Assembly: GCA_030280995.1 (NCBI GenBank)
Contig: JASXTE010000017.1
Location: 3,322,001 to 3,386,000 of the forward strand
Length of the DNA: 64,000 bases
Reading direction: 5' to 3'
Source of the DNA: Hemileia vastatrix
Taxonomy: Eukaryota; Basidiomycota; Pucciniomycetes; Pucciniales; Zaghouaniaceae
The notes beneath the pieces were generated by a model. The model was not told where the DNA came from and did no database searches. It saw only the letters and a list, made by a program, of their open reading frames with translations. Position 1 is the first letter of the stretch; each line of letters opens with the position of its first letter. Position numbers and translations under genes: made by a program. Positions 35,601 through 49,992 of this stretch are shown piece by piece.

Positions 35601-37120
35601 TGAAGTCAGAGAGAAGACGTACATCACCAGTGACATGATGTGTGGCACCAGAATCAAAAATGCCTTGACAATCTTTACTTTCTTGCTCTTCAGTCCAGCT
35701 ATCAGTACCAAAATCCATTTCTTTCAAAGCAGTAGTGAGAACATCTAGCACTTTGCAGCTGATTTTGTTTAAACGGGGTTTTGATGAACTTTGAGCTGGT
35801 TGTTTTCCTTTCCTATTGTTCAGTGCCTTATGGACAAGGTTCATAGAGTCCTTGTTGTCCCGAGCAAAAGCTTCATGTTGTCCCCAAACCGCTACATTAA
35901 AACTTTTACTGTTGGGATCATATGGACAAGTGTTCTGGAAGTGTTCAGAGGATTTGCAGTAAAAACAGGAATATTCAGGTTTTCTATTTCCAGGACGGTA
36001 GCTGTCCATGTGGCCTTTTTTTTTGAAAGCCATAGATGAAACAGATTCAGGTTCAGTTGCCAGTTCAAAAGCAGTGGAAAGGGTAAGGGCATTGGAGGAA
36101 GATTGAGATGAATTGAAAAATGAATTTTGAAGAACATTCATCATGTCATCAAAAGAAGGATGAGAGATGTCTTTTCACAATTCAAAATGACAATTTGCTT
36201 CAGTGGCAAGATGATTAACTGATGACAGTAATAAGAGTTGGGTGAAAACTGCTGCCATTTCATTTAAACCAAAAACAAAACCTGATCGTTAAACTGCCTC
36301 TAAAAGTGACTTAACTTTTTCTCCATGTTCCATGACATTTGTGAAAGGGGAGGTTTTCATATTCAAAAGATCATTAAATAGAGCCATGCAAGCAGTGTGA
36401 GATACCTTATCAAAATTGGATCTGAGAATCAAAAATGCTTTATAGCTTGTAATTCCAATGTCAATGAAACCCTGAAGTTTTTTGTCAATGGTGTTGTAAA
36501 TAGTATGCCAACTCATTTCGTCTTCAAATTTTGTTGTACTGTCTTTTATTGCATTAGCATCTGATATATATTTTGTGGAACGTACACAGTGTGCTAAAAA
36601 GATATTAACATTTTTTAACCCAAGTTTGCCATTTAGAGCCATTGTTTTTCAATTTAGACATTTTATTAGTTTGTTGAACAATTTCATCTATAACTTCTGC
36701 ACACTCTTTGCCCTTGTAAGTTTCAAGTGGGGCATTATCATTATCAGGGTCTGAAAGAAACAAATCATCACTAAGCAATGATTCCAAAGTGGTGCGCTGC
36801 GCAACACCGGTTCCCGCATGATGTGACGTCAAGGCATGCGTACGATGGTGTCTCAATTGTTGCGTATGCAAACCGTTGTTGCGGCGCAAAGACATAGAGT
36901 GAGGAGGTGGGTCACGAGGGGAGTTAGGGTTTAGAGGTATGTTGGGATAGAAAGATAGGAGAGGTGGGGGTAAATCCAGGGCAATATTTGTGGAGGGATT
37001 AGTCGGAGGGGTTAAAGTAGATTGGCAAGTGGTGCTCGCGCTTTTGCTAGAAGAAGTTGGTGAAGATGGGGTACCTGAGAATGAATGCAAGCGGTGTCTT
37101 GCATGGATATTTAATTTCAA
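32628..37120 (-). pseudogene. Copia gag-pol, several frame breaks
   Basis: Minus-strand fragments: Pro-rich N-terminus (37120-36605); gag (36642-36289); zinc knuckle CFYCKSSEHFQNTCP, protease GIFDSGATHH, integrase zinc domain HCRLGH..CNVCAMSKSK and catalytic region LRTDNG (36144-34741); integrase remainder (34726-34544); reverse transcriptase with WVFALKRDEFG, FDVTAAYLHS and catalytic HVDD, then RNase H YCDATWGGE (34456-32822); C-terminus VNEQVHRCEIDIKWFSTKNQ (32852-32628). Frames change near 36620, 36290-36150, 34740, 34500 and 32840, so this copy is dead although the RT frame of 544 codons is intact. Confidence 0.9.
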
Positions 37121-37379
37121 CAGAAGATTAAGACTTTTTAATTCTCAGCTAAGAGTGGGTGGGTGTTTGGGAGCTAAGCAAGGGTGCAATTGGAAAGGAT
37201 TAGGAATTTCGGGGGGAAATCATCATAGATTAAATGTCCAAACTAAAAGGTGGAGGAGCCTCAACACCTGTCGTTAGACACATTTAACATGAGGCAAGCA
37301 CGGGGCACACAGAAAGATTCCGGGGAAAAAATACAAAATTTGATTACTGCTAGTAACAAATTAGGGACAGCCCATAACC

Positions 37380-37557
37380 TATGGTAGCAGTGTCAGCACT
37401 TTGTCCAGAGTGAACCAGTAATATTTCGTTACTCACCTATGGTAGCAGGGTCAGCGCTTTGTCCGGAGTGAAACAGAGTTAGACATGTCAGCTGCACCAC
37501 AGATTATATACACTTTATGTACTTAACAATCACTAAGCTATCATACTACATATAACA
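37380..37557 (-). repeat. Copia 5' LTR
   Basis: 178 bp. It is followed (minus strand) by GGTTATGGGCTGTCCC, the start of the internal region; no clear tRNA primer match was recognised. Confidence 0.85.
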
Positions 37558-37661
37558 CTTATCCACTAGGCCTAGGGCTAGTGGATAAGAATCTTCCACA
37601 ATTAATAATGTCTGATCCCTAATTGCGGATCCCTGAACATTGATAAACCCCCACCCCCCTA

Positions 37662-37666
37662 TTGGT

Positions 37667-37718
<52 letters not shown>

Positions 37719-37793
37719 GAAACTGCTTAAATAGTTTAAAATATGTATTTTTCAGATTAATTTTGAGTGTGGTCTGCACTGTATTAAAATTTC

Positions 37794-37828
<35 letters not shown>

Positions 37829-38359
37829 CATTCTTCATATCTCAAGATTTGTTCAAAGTATTATTACCTCAAGTTGTATTCATATTGAGTTCACCAGAAT
37901 GTCAATATTTTTTCTTGGTGTTTTCATCACTAATTCAATGTGGGCTCAAAAAGATATGAATTAGGGTTCAAGGTTGCGGACTTGCTAGCAAGTCCGCCCC
38001 CCATATTGCGTGGTGACTCAACCAATAGTTCCAACTTCCAATTCTTCACCACTCATTTAAACAAACAAAAATATGTATTAAAAAATTAAAAACCCAAGCA
38101 TCAAAGCCTCCAAGTATTGAACAATTATTTTGTTTCTTATTTTTTCCTTTTTTTTCTTTTTTTGATTAACAAATCAACAAATCAACAATACAGATCCCAC
38201 CCAATTCATATTATATGTATATATATATATATACAAAAAAAAAAAAAATGGTATAAACTTTTTATTTTTAGTACTTATACCCAAGCCATGCGTAATACTT
38301 TTTCAATTTATTTTATTCATACGATATTTCAATATATATCGCCATGTTGAACATTAATT
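37662..38359. other. 3' flank of LYS20/21 with homopolymers
   Basis: A poly-T run (about 37671-37708) and a poly-A run (about 37798-37825), then AT-rich sequence up to the homocitrate synthase stop. No gene is seen; the part adjacent to 38360 should hold its 3' untranslated region. Confidence 0.6.
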
Positions 38360-40386
<2,027 letters not shown>

Positions 40387-40670
40387 ATTTCGAATCCTTC
40401 CTCCCCAACTTTGGCCCACGAAACCCAAAAGAGCCCTCGCCCTACATGCATATATCCATCCTATGCATATCCATCATCATTACACTTCAATATACCCTTT
40501 CCATGACTTCACATATCCTACTACATACATTAAAACAGCGGCTAGTTCTATATCGGTATCATTAAACTTGATTTCTCATATCTTTAGACGATTGTGTGAT
40601 TGGTTGCTTAGAAAAATTAAAATTAAAAAAATACATCTAAACATATATCTATCGATACATGATTTCTATT

Positions 40671-41891
40671 TCAACTAACGCAGCCCAATGAATTCAGTTT
40701 TTCTTTAATCTCATCCGATAAAAGATTGACTCGTGAATCCACTCTAGGTCTACAAAACAAATTAAAAATCAATCAATTCATTCCTTCCAATATGTAAAGT
40801 GAAAAAATATTGAAAAAATAAAAATAAAATATAAATATAAATATAAATATAAATCACCTCATATCACAAGGCTCAGTACAAGCCGTTACAATAGCCAACA
40901 AATTCGAAGCTTCATTTAAGCAATGATTCCAGTGTTCCTTAGACACCTTACCCTCTTTCTTCACTTTCTTTTCCAATTCCCCTTTCTCCCCTTTCTCTTC
41001 TCTTCCCTCAAACACATCCGCTCTTCTTAAAATCAAAATAGCCTTTTCAACTAATCCATACAAATAAACAAACGTCTTCGATTCCGGCGAACATCCTTCC
41101 ATTTCAACTTGTTCTCCTGATTTCACTACCAAATCTAAATATCTTCCTGCCTCTTCATATTGTTCAATAGATGACAGTTGACTGCCAATTAATAAATTTC
41201 GTATCATCATCTCAAAATCACTAAGTGGTAAATTAGATCGCAGGACGGTGCAAACTGTTGACTCAAGATTATCAATTTTCAGGCAAGGATTTAAGCGAGC
41301 TAATCGATTGATATTGGACGCAAGCGTATTGTGCGGAGTGAGTACGTGAATCGCCCACATGAGGCCCAATTCTAAGAGCCCCAATCGTTCCATCCACCGA
41401 TCAAAAAAAAAAAAAAAAAAAAAAATCAAACCAAAACAAAAACATTCAAATCCACCCGCCAAGAGTAAAATCATGTTCACCAATCAGTTTACGCGACAAT
41501 CTAACCAATTAACAAGCATAGACGAACCTTCAATTGGACTAATTCCAATAGAATTCCAAAACAAATCTGCTTCTGATTTATCAACCAAGCCATTCCTGAT
41601 AAGTTTAGCATGCTTCGCTTTATATTGACTTAATTTACGAATGATATAAAGATCTATGGGTGAAAGTTCTCCTAAATAAAACCAACAAAGAAATCAATCA
41701 AATGATCATGATTAAAGAACTCTTTTGGTGATCAAATTAACTTGCCCATCATCCGTTTGCTGCCAAGCAGAGTGGGTAACTCTTTAAACAACTCTGAAAT
41801 GGTTTGAATGAGCTTTGGCGATGGATCAGAAACCAAAAGGAAACAACCAAGCGCAGCGAATTGGTACATGGAATGCGACTGAAAAAAATAA

Positions 41892-41922
<31 letters not shown>

Positions 41923-43699
41923 TAAAAATAAAAATAAGCAATCATATCATCAAATCTTTCACACTGGCTTATTATTAATTTTTTTTTTTTTTAAAAAAAA
42001 AAAAAGATAATCTAAATCTCACCCAGTTATTAACTTGCTTCATCCCAAGAAACAATTCACCAGCTTCGAACCATTGACCCATAGAAACTTGAACAAATGC
42101 CAATTCAAATCTCATCAATCCTTCGGCTTGCTTGAATTTTAATTTTGGACTCTCAGGAGATGCAACGTTCACATTCTTCAACCAAACTGACATGTAATCT
42201 CTAGCTTGATCAACATTTCCCTTCATTCTACATAACCGAGCACGAAACAAAAGCCAAAGTGTACCTTCAGATTCGCCTTCACCGGCTGAATGTGGTTTTT
42301 GAACTGTGTCTAACAAATCGGAATAAGTAGATAGAGACTGAGATCTAGACGCTTGCCATCCAGAGACTATATAAAAATGATGATCAAAAGTGATGTTTCA
42401 GTTTAGTTTACGCATGAAAAGATTGCCGGATGGAGAGGGTCGACGTTTATGAAGAAGAAAAGAAAAGAAAAAAAAAAAAAAAAAAACAGTTTACCCATCA
42501 TGATACTAGATTTGTAAGTCAAAAGACATAATCCAGCCAGTTTGCCATGTAATTCCCATCCACAGCTGGTAGCTGATAAAAGTAACCACCTGATGCTCTC
42601 ATCACGATCAGATGAAGGGTTGGTAGAATTGTTAGTGGTAGACGGTCCACTGATACCGACCCAAGACATCATTTTACGTGCTTTAGGAGGAAGGAGGCTG
42701 ACAATAAGTCCAAACAGCCCAAACCCAAACGATGTACTAGAAATCACCATGCAAGCTTCAGGATCTTCAAGCCAAGAAGGCGTCAATTGATGATTCATCG
42801 CATTCAACTCTGCCGAGGTAGGTAAATTAATTGTGTTACCGGAGGAGGATATCAAAGGGGTTGAGAGGGTTAATTTTTTACGAAAATCGCCCAAACTCCA
42901 GCCTCCAGAGGCAGGTGAAGGACTAGGTGGAGGGAGTCGATTGGTAGGTAGGTGATACAATTTAGTGATTGAGTTATGTAAAGAGGATTGAACGGTAGGG
43001 TTGTAAACATTGAAAGGCGAGGGAGGGGACGGAAAGGATAAAGGAGGGAAAACAGTGTTATGTGCCACTGCGAATGCTTTGAAAGCCTTATTGATTTTGT
43101 ACAATGCCTTCATGAACCTATGTAGAAAAAGAAACAAGATTGCATTTGTGGGTTTTGGGATAAAAACGTAAGGACGGATGTGACTGAAAGTGGAGTAGAA
43201 GCAGAGGGTAGATAGGATAGAAAGTACTCTAAATAGTTTTCAGTAAGAAAATGAACCAAAGCTTGACAGAGCCATAAATCAGCTTGTAAAATGTCGTATT
43301 CCAGACCAGGAGGCCACCAAGGTCTACCGGTGGGAGATTTGATTGAAATAGGAGGGGTAGGGGGAGGAAGGGACTTTGCCTTTTTGACGATAGCTTCGGC
43401 CTTGTTAAGAAGATCCATCGTCTAAAGCAAAAAATAAAAATAAAAACGTAATATAATGAATTTTAAAAAGAGAAAGAAAGCCAGAAAAGAGAGAAAAAGG
43501 AGTATACTTTGGCTAAAGCCTGTTGTTCTAAGCCTAGCGAAGTTTCGACAAAAGAGAGAATAGAAAGAGCGACAACCGAATAGGGACAGTCCTGGTTAGC
43601 TTCCAAGAGAGATTTGGCGCCAACCAAATCATCATTGAAGAGAAGAGAGAAAGCAATGCTGATGTGAGTGACTGGATGAGAAGATGGATGAAGGGACAT
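40671..43699 (-). CDS. IML2: IML2/TTC39-family TPR protein, 8 exons
   Basis: Join 43699-43508, 43421-43228, 43117-42495, 42366-42023, 41878-41746, 41671-41528, 41401-40858, 40749-40671; the lengths sum to 751 codons in phase, close to the ~730 residues of yeast Iml2. Matches to the family include FGLFGLIVSLLPPKARKMM with WVGISG, the SGWQASRSQS and FRARLCRMKGN TPR helices, LAFVQVSMGQWFEAGELF, and KRMMGELSPIDLYIIRKL. Iml2 is a TPR protein linked to lipid-droplet-dependent inclusion-body clearance. Two junctions are odd: intron 5 is GC-AG (G|GCAAGT at 41745), and intron 6 has no AG at the expected place; the phase-correct edge after the T-run is TG, while the nearest AG (CTTAG, exon start 41371) also keeps phase but drops ten residues. 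An upstream ATG at 43729 is possible. Confidence 0.85.
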
Positions 43700-43729
43700 T
43701 TTTAGATTATTGATGAAGGTTGAAAGCAA

Positions 43730-44541
43730 AAAAGCACAATATATGCGGAGGATGACTAAAATCTTGAAAATCTTGTTAATTCAGTTGACAAGAGCGATAT
43801 ATGCGGGTGATAAAGTTTGCTAGGATGAAATGGGAAGTTTGTTTATGCGATGGGTGATTATTGGATATAGAGTTAGCCGTGGTGGGATTGGGACAAGCGG
43901 ATCATATGAAACACACACCTCCGACTTTTTTAGCCCCCATCAAACACATCAGCCATCTTTTCCTCCAACATGTTTTCTTTCATTGTTACTTACTAGCAAG
44001 TCTGAAAGGTAATCTAATCAATATATATTATTACATGTACAATTCTACAGCCATGTTGATAAACTTCTCACAAGAAAAAAAAAAAAAATGCCACGTTTTT
44101 TTTAAACTAACTCACCAAAATCTACAGACGCTTTGTCAATCCCAAACATCAGGATCCTTAACTTGGCGTAAAGTTGTGATCTCACAGTGTCTCTATCAAT
44201 ACTCCCTCCTCCTTTGACAAGTGTTTCATCCCTGCTCTGCCCCATTTCTGTCTTAATTGTACTGAGTTTTAAACTGGAAATCAAGGTTAGCACTATCATT
44301 TCTTCTAATCAGCTTGCTATGCAAAAATAAAATAAAATAAATAAATCTAAATAGAGGGTCTTGTACATTACCATATACGACCACAAAAAAGGTACCAAAC
44401 CTGCCACCAGAAAATGAAATACACCTGCCCTGAACAGGTGTATTTCAACAGCGTATATGTCACCAAAACGCATCTTCTTTTGGGTACAACAAGCCCATCA
44501 AAACACTTCCCTTCCTCATCATGATTAGTCAGCACTAGGTA
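43730..44541. other. IML2 upstream region
   Basis: No gene recognised. It contains a perfect 13-bp inverted repeat at 44415-44447. The Tc1/mariner element begins at 44542. Confidence 0.5.
44415..44447. repeat. Perfect 13-bp inverted repeat
   Basis: TGAAATACACCTG and CAGGTGTATTTCA are separated by seven bases. It is not the end of the neighbouring Tc1 element. It may be a hairpin, a regulatory palindrome or part of a small decayed repeat. Confidence 0.85.
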
Positions 44542-46118
44542 CAGTGGCCTGTAACAAGTCTGCGGCCAGTATTTTTTTAACACTACTCTCTCAATAAATT
44601 TCAGAATTTTTTTTTACTTTTATATTCTGGTGTAAAAGCATGTTTCAAATTGATCTAACATATTATAAATACAAAAAAAAAAAAAAAAAAAAAGTTGTAA
44701 CATAAAAAAAAAAAATTTAAATCCAAAAAGCAAATTTTTCAGCTACCCAAAACAATTTTTTTACCTAGATGAAATACATACCATTAGATAGCTGAGACAT
44801 TATAGAATGTCTCCCCAAAAGAATTTTGAAAAAATAAAAATAAAAAAAAAGCTCCCCTCCCCCGTGCTCATTAATATCTACCAACAAGTTGATCCTCCAT
44901 GATTATCAATAACCATTTGAATTCTTGCAGGCATTGAAGCAATGAGGTTCTCCAGTTCCAAGGTTGGGTAGTCTTCCCAAGCTAGCAGCAATGCTTCTTG
45001 CATCTCTTTGACATTTTTAGGTTGATATTTTTCTTGCAAATTACACTTGGGGCTTTTCCAAACATTTTCGATAGAGTTAAGATCAGGAGATTGAGGTAAC
45101 CATTCAAGTTTTTTTATTTTATTTTTTAATCAAAATAAATTGGTGACATCAGCTTTGTGGACAGGCACATTGTCCTCCATGATTGTTAATGTGTGCTTAG
45201 GATCTTTTTTTTTTGAGATAAGGCATAAGATTATTTTCATAGATGTTTTCAATGAAATCAGCTGCTTTTTGCTGTTTAGGAGGAAGAAACATGAGCAGTA
45301 GTTTTGTAGTGTTGTAAATTGCTCCCCGGATCATAGTAGAAGTTTGGCCACTTTTGAAAGTGTGTTGGAGGCAATTTTCTTCATACTTTTCAGATTTTGT
45401 GCGCCAAACCATTGTAGCTGATGACCTCTTTCCTATTTCAAATGAAGATTCATCGTTCCAAATGATCTTCTTCCAGTCACTAGCAGTCCACAAAGCATGA
45501 TTATGAGCAAATTGAAGCCGTTTTGCCTTGTGTATTTCATTTAGATATGGTTTCCTTGCTGCAACACATTTGTGATACCCAAGACCATGAATACTTTTAC
45601 AAACAGTGGAAGGTGAAGCTTGAGTGGTTAGAGAGTCAGAAATGACATGATGTTTCTCTTTTCGATTGCTGCTGACAACTCCAGACAGTTGTCAAAGATC
45701 TTGCAAGCTGAGTTTAGGTGGACAGCCAGAACAGGGAGCAGCTTCAATTGTTTCAGTTTCCTTAAAATGCTTAAGCAAGGTAGAGACAGTTGAGTGGGGT
45801 AGATTAAAAAATTTACATATTTTCTGATTTGGAACCTCCCCTTTAAAAAGCAAGAATTTGCCATCATACTTCCTGCAACAGTTGTGTATTTCATGCCCCA
45901 TCTCTTGACATCTATGAAGATTTTGGAACATAAGACAAACAGTAATAATAGAGATAAATAAAATTTAGTTAAATGGATAATAAAATACATTACCATAAAA
46001 GAATAAGATTGTTGATGAATGGAAGTTGTGTTGGTGGTGTGAATTGGAGCCTGGAGGATGCGAGTGATATGCAAGTTTCAAAAATGAATTTTGGTCACAG
46101 ACTTGTTACAGGCCACTT
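44542..46118 (-). mobile_element. Tc1/mariner-type DNA transposon
   Basis: Terminal inverted repeats CAGTGGCCTGTAACAAGTCT (44542) and the inverse of AAGTGGCCTGTAACAAGTCT (ending 46118) are flanked by TA on both sides (44540-44541 and 46119-46120), as expected for TA-targeting elements. The repeats agree over about 27 bp with few mismatches. The single gene inside is a broken transposase. Confidence 0.9.
44878..45931 (-). pseudogene. Tc1-like transposase (DDE), frame-broken
   Basis: N-terminal helix-turn-helix (VPNQKICKFFNLPHSTVSTL near 45830), first catalytic Asp in IIWNDESSFEIG (about 45455), second in LTIMEDNVPVHKAD (about 45175), and third residue in PQSPDLNSIENVW (about 45060; Glu). It ends with TAG at 44878-44880. 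Interruptions: stop near 45690, a one-base slip in the A-run at about 45205-45215, and a stop near 45129. Transposases of this family cut and paste between terminal inverted repeats at TA sites. Start could be 45931 or 45901. Confidence 0.88.
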
Positions 46119-46120
46119 TA

Positions 46121-47213
46121 CAGACACACCAAAACCTAAGTTTTTTTTCACCTATTCCATAAGAGGTTAGAGCATCTGCTGCCATGTCAGTAAAGTGGTT
46201 CAGTATGCATATTTTACCAACTTATTCTCCAATTGTTGTTCAATTAGACTCTAGTAATTAATTTATTCTGTAGTCATATAATCAAATGAGCAAAGTTGCT
46301 CAAGTAGTTTCTGTAATTGCCAAAACCTTGTGCCACTTTTTTTCATCTCAACCATTATCTACTGAAGCCAGACACATCTCATTAATTACTTATCCATTTT
46401 TTCACCCTCAATTCACACAACAATAGCCACTACTATTCATTAAATTACTGCATATATTTGTATTACTGCCAGTGTATGCTAGTATCTAAGTATGATTTAA
46501 TAGTAAATATTAATGGTCCTACTACTTATTGTCAAATGATTTAGTTATTAAACCTCAGGGGAATACTAATAAAATAGTTATTCTCAATATAAACTCACAA
46601 TACTTGGATTGATATGTGTGCTAGTGGTGGAAAATAGATCAATAGAATATAGTTATAGCTTATATAAAGATAATATCAATTTATAAATGCTTTATAATAT
46701 ATTTATATAAGATAATAATTGTGTTATAGTTTTTATTTGATGTTTAGTAAGTAAGTGATGTCAAATAACCTGTCAAATCCTCCCTTACTTATACCAAAAT
46801 CCACTGGAGTGCACAGACCTTCAATCCAGATGATGTCACTGCTATCCCTGGAAATTACAGCACTGTGAGGGCCCATCACCTCCCCATGGCATCCACTTCA
46901 AGCAGTTTCAACACCCATACCTCCAGTAAGGACCCTCCATCACAATTAATGATACCACAGACCCATACCATAAATAGAATAAACAGATAAAAGTGGATAC
47001 CATAAAGAAACAGGTAAAATAACTCATCCAAAGAGTATATAATGAAACACAAAGCATATAAAAGATCCAAATTAACTGTCCAAGCCCCCAATAACATCCC
47101 AAATCATCCATATTAACCCAGTAATCATATCCCAACCCATAAATCCGTGAAAATCCATGAAAGGAATTAGATAAAGTTGTCCAAACTGGATTTATGCACC
47201 TGAAAAAGTTGAT
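46121..47213. other. No gene recognised
   Basis: AT-rich to 46770, then a more GC-balanced stretch (46790-47170) with CCATCACCTCCCCATGGCAT and TCAAGCAGTTTCAAC. No homology or repeat elsewhere in the window was noticed. Confidence 0.4.
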
Positions 47214-48762
47214 ATGGAAGAGGAGTTATTACAATTAATTCTGGATTCATATGATAAGGATTCTGATTTAAATAAATTAGTTACTATCTTAAATGATCCT
47301 AAAAATGCTTCTATTCAGGCATTGATTAAAACTCTTCCTGCTAAATATCAGAATGCTTTAATTAAGGGAAAGTGTTCTATTGAGGATGGATATATTTATT
47401 ATAGAAGAAAGCTTACTAATGTAATTGTAATTTCTCCTTCTATGAAAGAAATTATCCTCAAACTTTGTCATTATGACATATTAGCTGGTCATTTTGATCT
47501 TGAGAAGACACTGATTAGACTCAAAAACACTGCTTGGTGGGCTAATATGTCTGAAGATGCAAAATTATATGTTGAATCTTGTGATTCATGCCAGAAATCC
47601 AAAAGAATGACTGGTGAGAGATCAGGGCTATTACAGCAAATTGAAGCACCTGATGCTCCCTGGCAAATCATTAATATGGATTTTGTCACTGGTCTTCCTA
47701 TTGCAGGTAAAGAAAATTATAATTCTTGTTGGGTAATAGTGGATAGATTTACTAAAATGTGAAAATTTGTTCCCACCCATAAGGATGTCTCCACCAAAGA
47801 CTTGGCTTTCTTATGGTGGTGTAATATGTTCAATATAGTTGGATTCCCTAGAGCCATTATATCTGACAGAGATCCAAAATTTACATCTGAATTCTGGATG
47901 TCTCTAATGGATATATGTGGTTGTGAATTAAAATTATCTACTGCTCACCCTCCCCAAACTGATGGTCTAGCTGAAAGAATGATTCAAACTCTAGAGGATA
48001 TGATTAGAAGGTATTATGCCTTTGGATTGGAATATAAAGACAATGACAGATTTACTCATGACTGGGTCACCTTATTGCCTGGTCCTGAATTTGCTTATAA
48101 TAGCACTGTTCACTCTGTTACTCAAAAGAAACCTTTTGAGCTTTGGCTAGGTTATGTCCCTCATACTCCTGCTCAAATACTCGATAGTAATTTGCCTAAA
48201 TTGGAATTACACCCTGGTGTCAAATCTTTTGTTCAAATGAAACAACTGTGCAGAAAACATGCTCAAACTTGTATTGATAAAGCATTTGAATATGAGAAAA
48301 AAGATGGGATAAATCCCATAGGGAACACATATTTAAAGAAGGTGATGAAGTGTTGATATCTACTGTCCACTTCAGTTTACAGGGTAACAACAAATTAAAA
48401 GATCCTTTTGTGGGCCCTTTTGTTGTAAAAAAATTATTGGAGATAATGCAGTTGAAGTTGTGTTATACTCTCCATATGATAGAAAACATCCTGTTTTCCA
48501 CATTTACCTGTTAAAACCTTATACTTCCAACAGTTACTTATTTCCAAAAAGAAGGGGTAGACCTAAGAAAAACCCTCAGGAAGTCACAGAAACTGCAGAA
48601 ATTGATAAAATTCTCAATGATAGAATTATCACTTCTGAAAGAGGTACTGAGTATTTATTGAGATTTAAAAATAAGTCATCTGAATATGATGCATGGATAC
48701 CTGGTAAAGAAATTTCAAACCTTCCTAGTCTATTAAAAAAGTATAAAATGAAAAAATCATAG
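47214..48762 (+). pseudogene. 5'-truncated Gypsy pol (G4): integrase and chromodomain
   Basis: It begins within the RNase H-integrase linker and runs through the integrase zinc domain (HFDLEKT..CDSCQKSKR), catalytic D-D-E (IINMDFVTG, ISDRDPKF, TDGLAERMI) and the tail (EYLLRFKNKSSEYDAWIPG). Breaks: TGA at 47760-47762 where relatives have TGT (Cys), and shifts near 48305 and 48430. A polypurine tract GGAGTGAGGGAG precedes the LTR. Everything upstream of 47200 is missing. Confidence 0.9.
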
Positions 48763-48797
48763 CATTTTTTTTATTGTTTTTTTTTGGAGTGAGGGAG

Positions 48798-49992
48798 TGT
48801 CAGCCAGGCTGTCCCAGGAGCCAAGTAATAAACATACAATTTTATTGGAGTTAATAAATGACATAATAATTGCAGCTTATGTATATACATTAAATTTATA
48901 TTACATAATAAATTATATTAAAATATTATTTTATAATTAAAATAAATTTTATACTAATTTTATTATCATATAAATTAAGTATACATTAAAATAATTATTA
49001 TATTCCATATAAAGAGGTGTTATGTGTATTTAATGAATAATTAATTAATTACATGTTGATAATATAATTATATCTTATTAAATTATCTTATGTTGTAATT
49101 AAATTAATTTTTAAATTTAAATATATAATTGAACCCTTTTCATATTCAAAATTATCCATAATTATTGACGTTGATTTTTGACCCTTATTTGTGATGAATA
49201 TTAAATGCATTATAAAAATTATTATAATAAATTTAAAATTCTAAATTTGGTTCAGTAGAAAAATTAAATACTTGTTTCAACTAGTTATTACATAGTCAAA
49301 ACAATTTATTAATTTTCTACAGACTAACACTAAAATTGATTACAATATTTTGTTGCGTCAAAACATTCCATTTGCTTCACTTAAAAAATCTATAAAAAAA
49401 TATTGTTATACTTAATTTGATTACTTTTTCACATGGTTCTCATGTCTCAGAGTTGTTTAATTACTCACTATATTACTTAAATGATTCGGGAAATGGTGGC
49501 GTGAAATTTTTTTTCTTAATTGGGATTTTAATTACTTGTTTCATCTTTTTCTCTCCATTGTTATGTTTCAATTATTTTCTTTTATCTTTTTGTTTCATCC
49601 TATTATTACTTTGTATATACTCAGTGGTAGCGCCTCATTGGTCCCTTTGCCTATAAAAGGCCTTGTGTTATTTCATTTATGATCATCACTTACTACTCAA
49701 ACATATTTTTAATTACATTATCAAATTTATTTTATTTACACGTATTTAAACTGCGCTTCCGCCTATTTAAGTAATAAAATAAAATATTAAAGGTTGTGAT
49801 AAGAATATTTCAGTATTAATAGTTGATAATTGAACAGAGAGAATAAAACAGTACTTACTGTATTAACCACATTGAGCCCTGTCAATTTTTATTATTAAAA
49901 TTATATATTTCTTTATTTCATTTCCTTTTTATTTCCCCTTTTACCTTTTTTCCAATTACCTTTTCCACCTTCTTCTAGACGACTGGCCGACA
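48798..49992 (+). repeat. 3' LTR of G4 (family A)
   Basis: 1,195 bp from TGTCAGCCAGGCTGTCCCAGG to GACTGGCCGACA, with GCCTATAAAAGGCC near 49651. Homology of repeat C starts directly after it (TCAATGCA), so the Gypsy inserted into that repeat or was joined to it. This copy links LTR family A with a pol closely related to the LTR-B elements. Confidence 0.88.

Larger units (their letters stand above)
32343..37557 (-). mobile_element. Ty1/Copia retrotransposon
   Basis: 178-bp direct repeats at 32343-32520 and 37380-37557 share TATGGTRGCAGTGTCAGC through TATAACA and are flanked by CTTAT (32338-32342, 37558-37562). On the minus strand the LTR starts TGTTATATG. Each LTR holds a tandem ~62-bp repeat around GCTTTGTCCGGAGTGAA. 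Domain order protease-integrase-RT-RNase H identifies Copia. The uninserted related site at 8080-8098 supports the boundaries. Confidence 0.92.
32003..37661. mobile_element. MITE with TAGGGGG ends, split by Copia
   Basis: The left end TTAGGGGGTAGAAATGTTC followed by AGGGATCTGCAATTA is inverted at the right end (37610-37661: TAATTGCGGATCCCTGAACATT, then ACCCCCC and TAT). Without the Copia (32343-37557) the element is about 445 bp. The left end also resembles the Harbinger end at 61280 (GGGGGT ... ATCTGCA..TTAAATT), suggesting mobilisation by Harbinger-type transposase. The flanking duplication is probably only TA or a diverged 3-mer. Confidence 0.65.

Noticed and set aside
38117..38350. 77-codon plus-strand frame downstream of homocitrate synthase
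   Set aside because: Phe/Lys/Ile-rich translation of AT-rich 3' flank; no family recognised.
46876..47135. Open frames on the minus strand (71-75 codons)
   Set aside because: No homology, no repeat support, overlapping each other in different frames in non-coding sequence.
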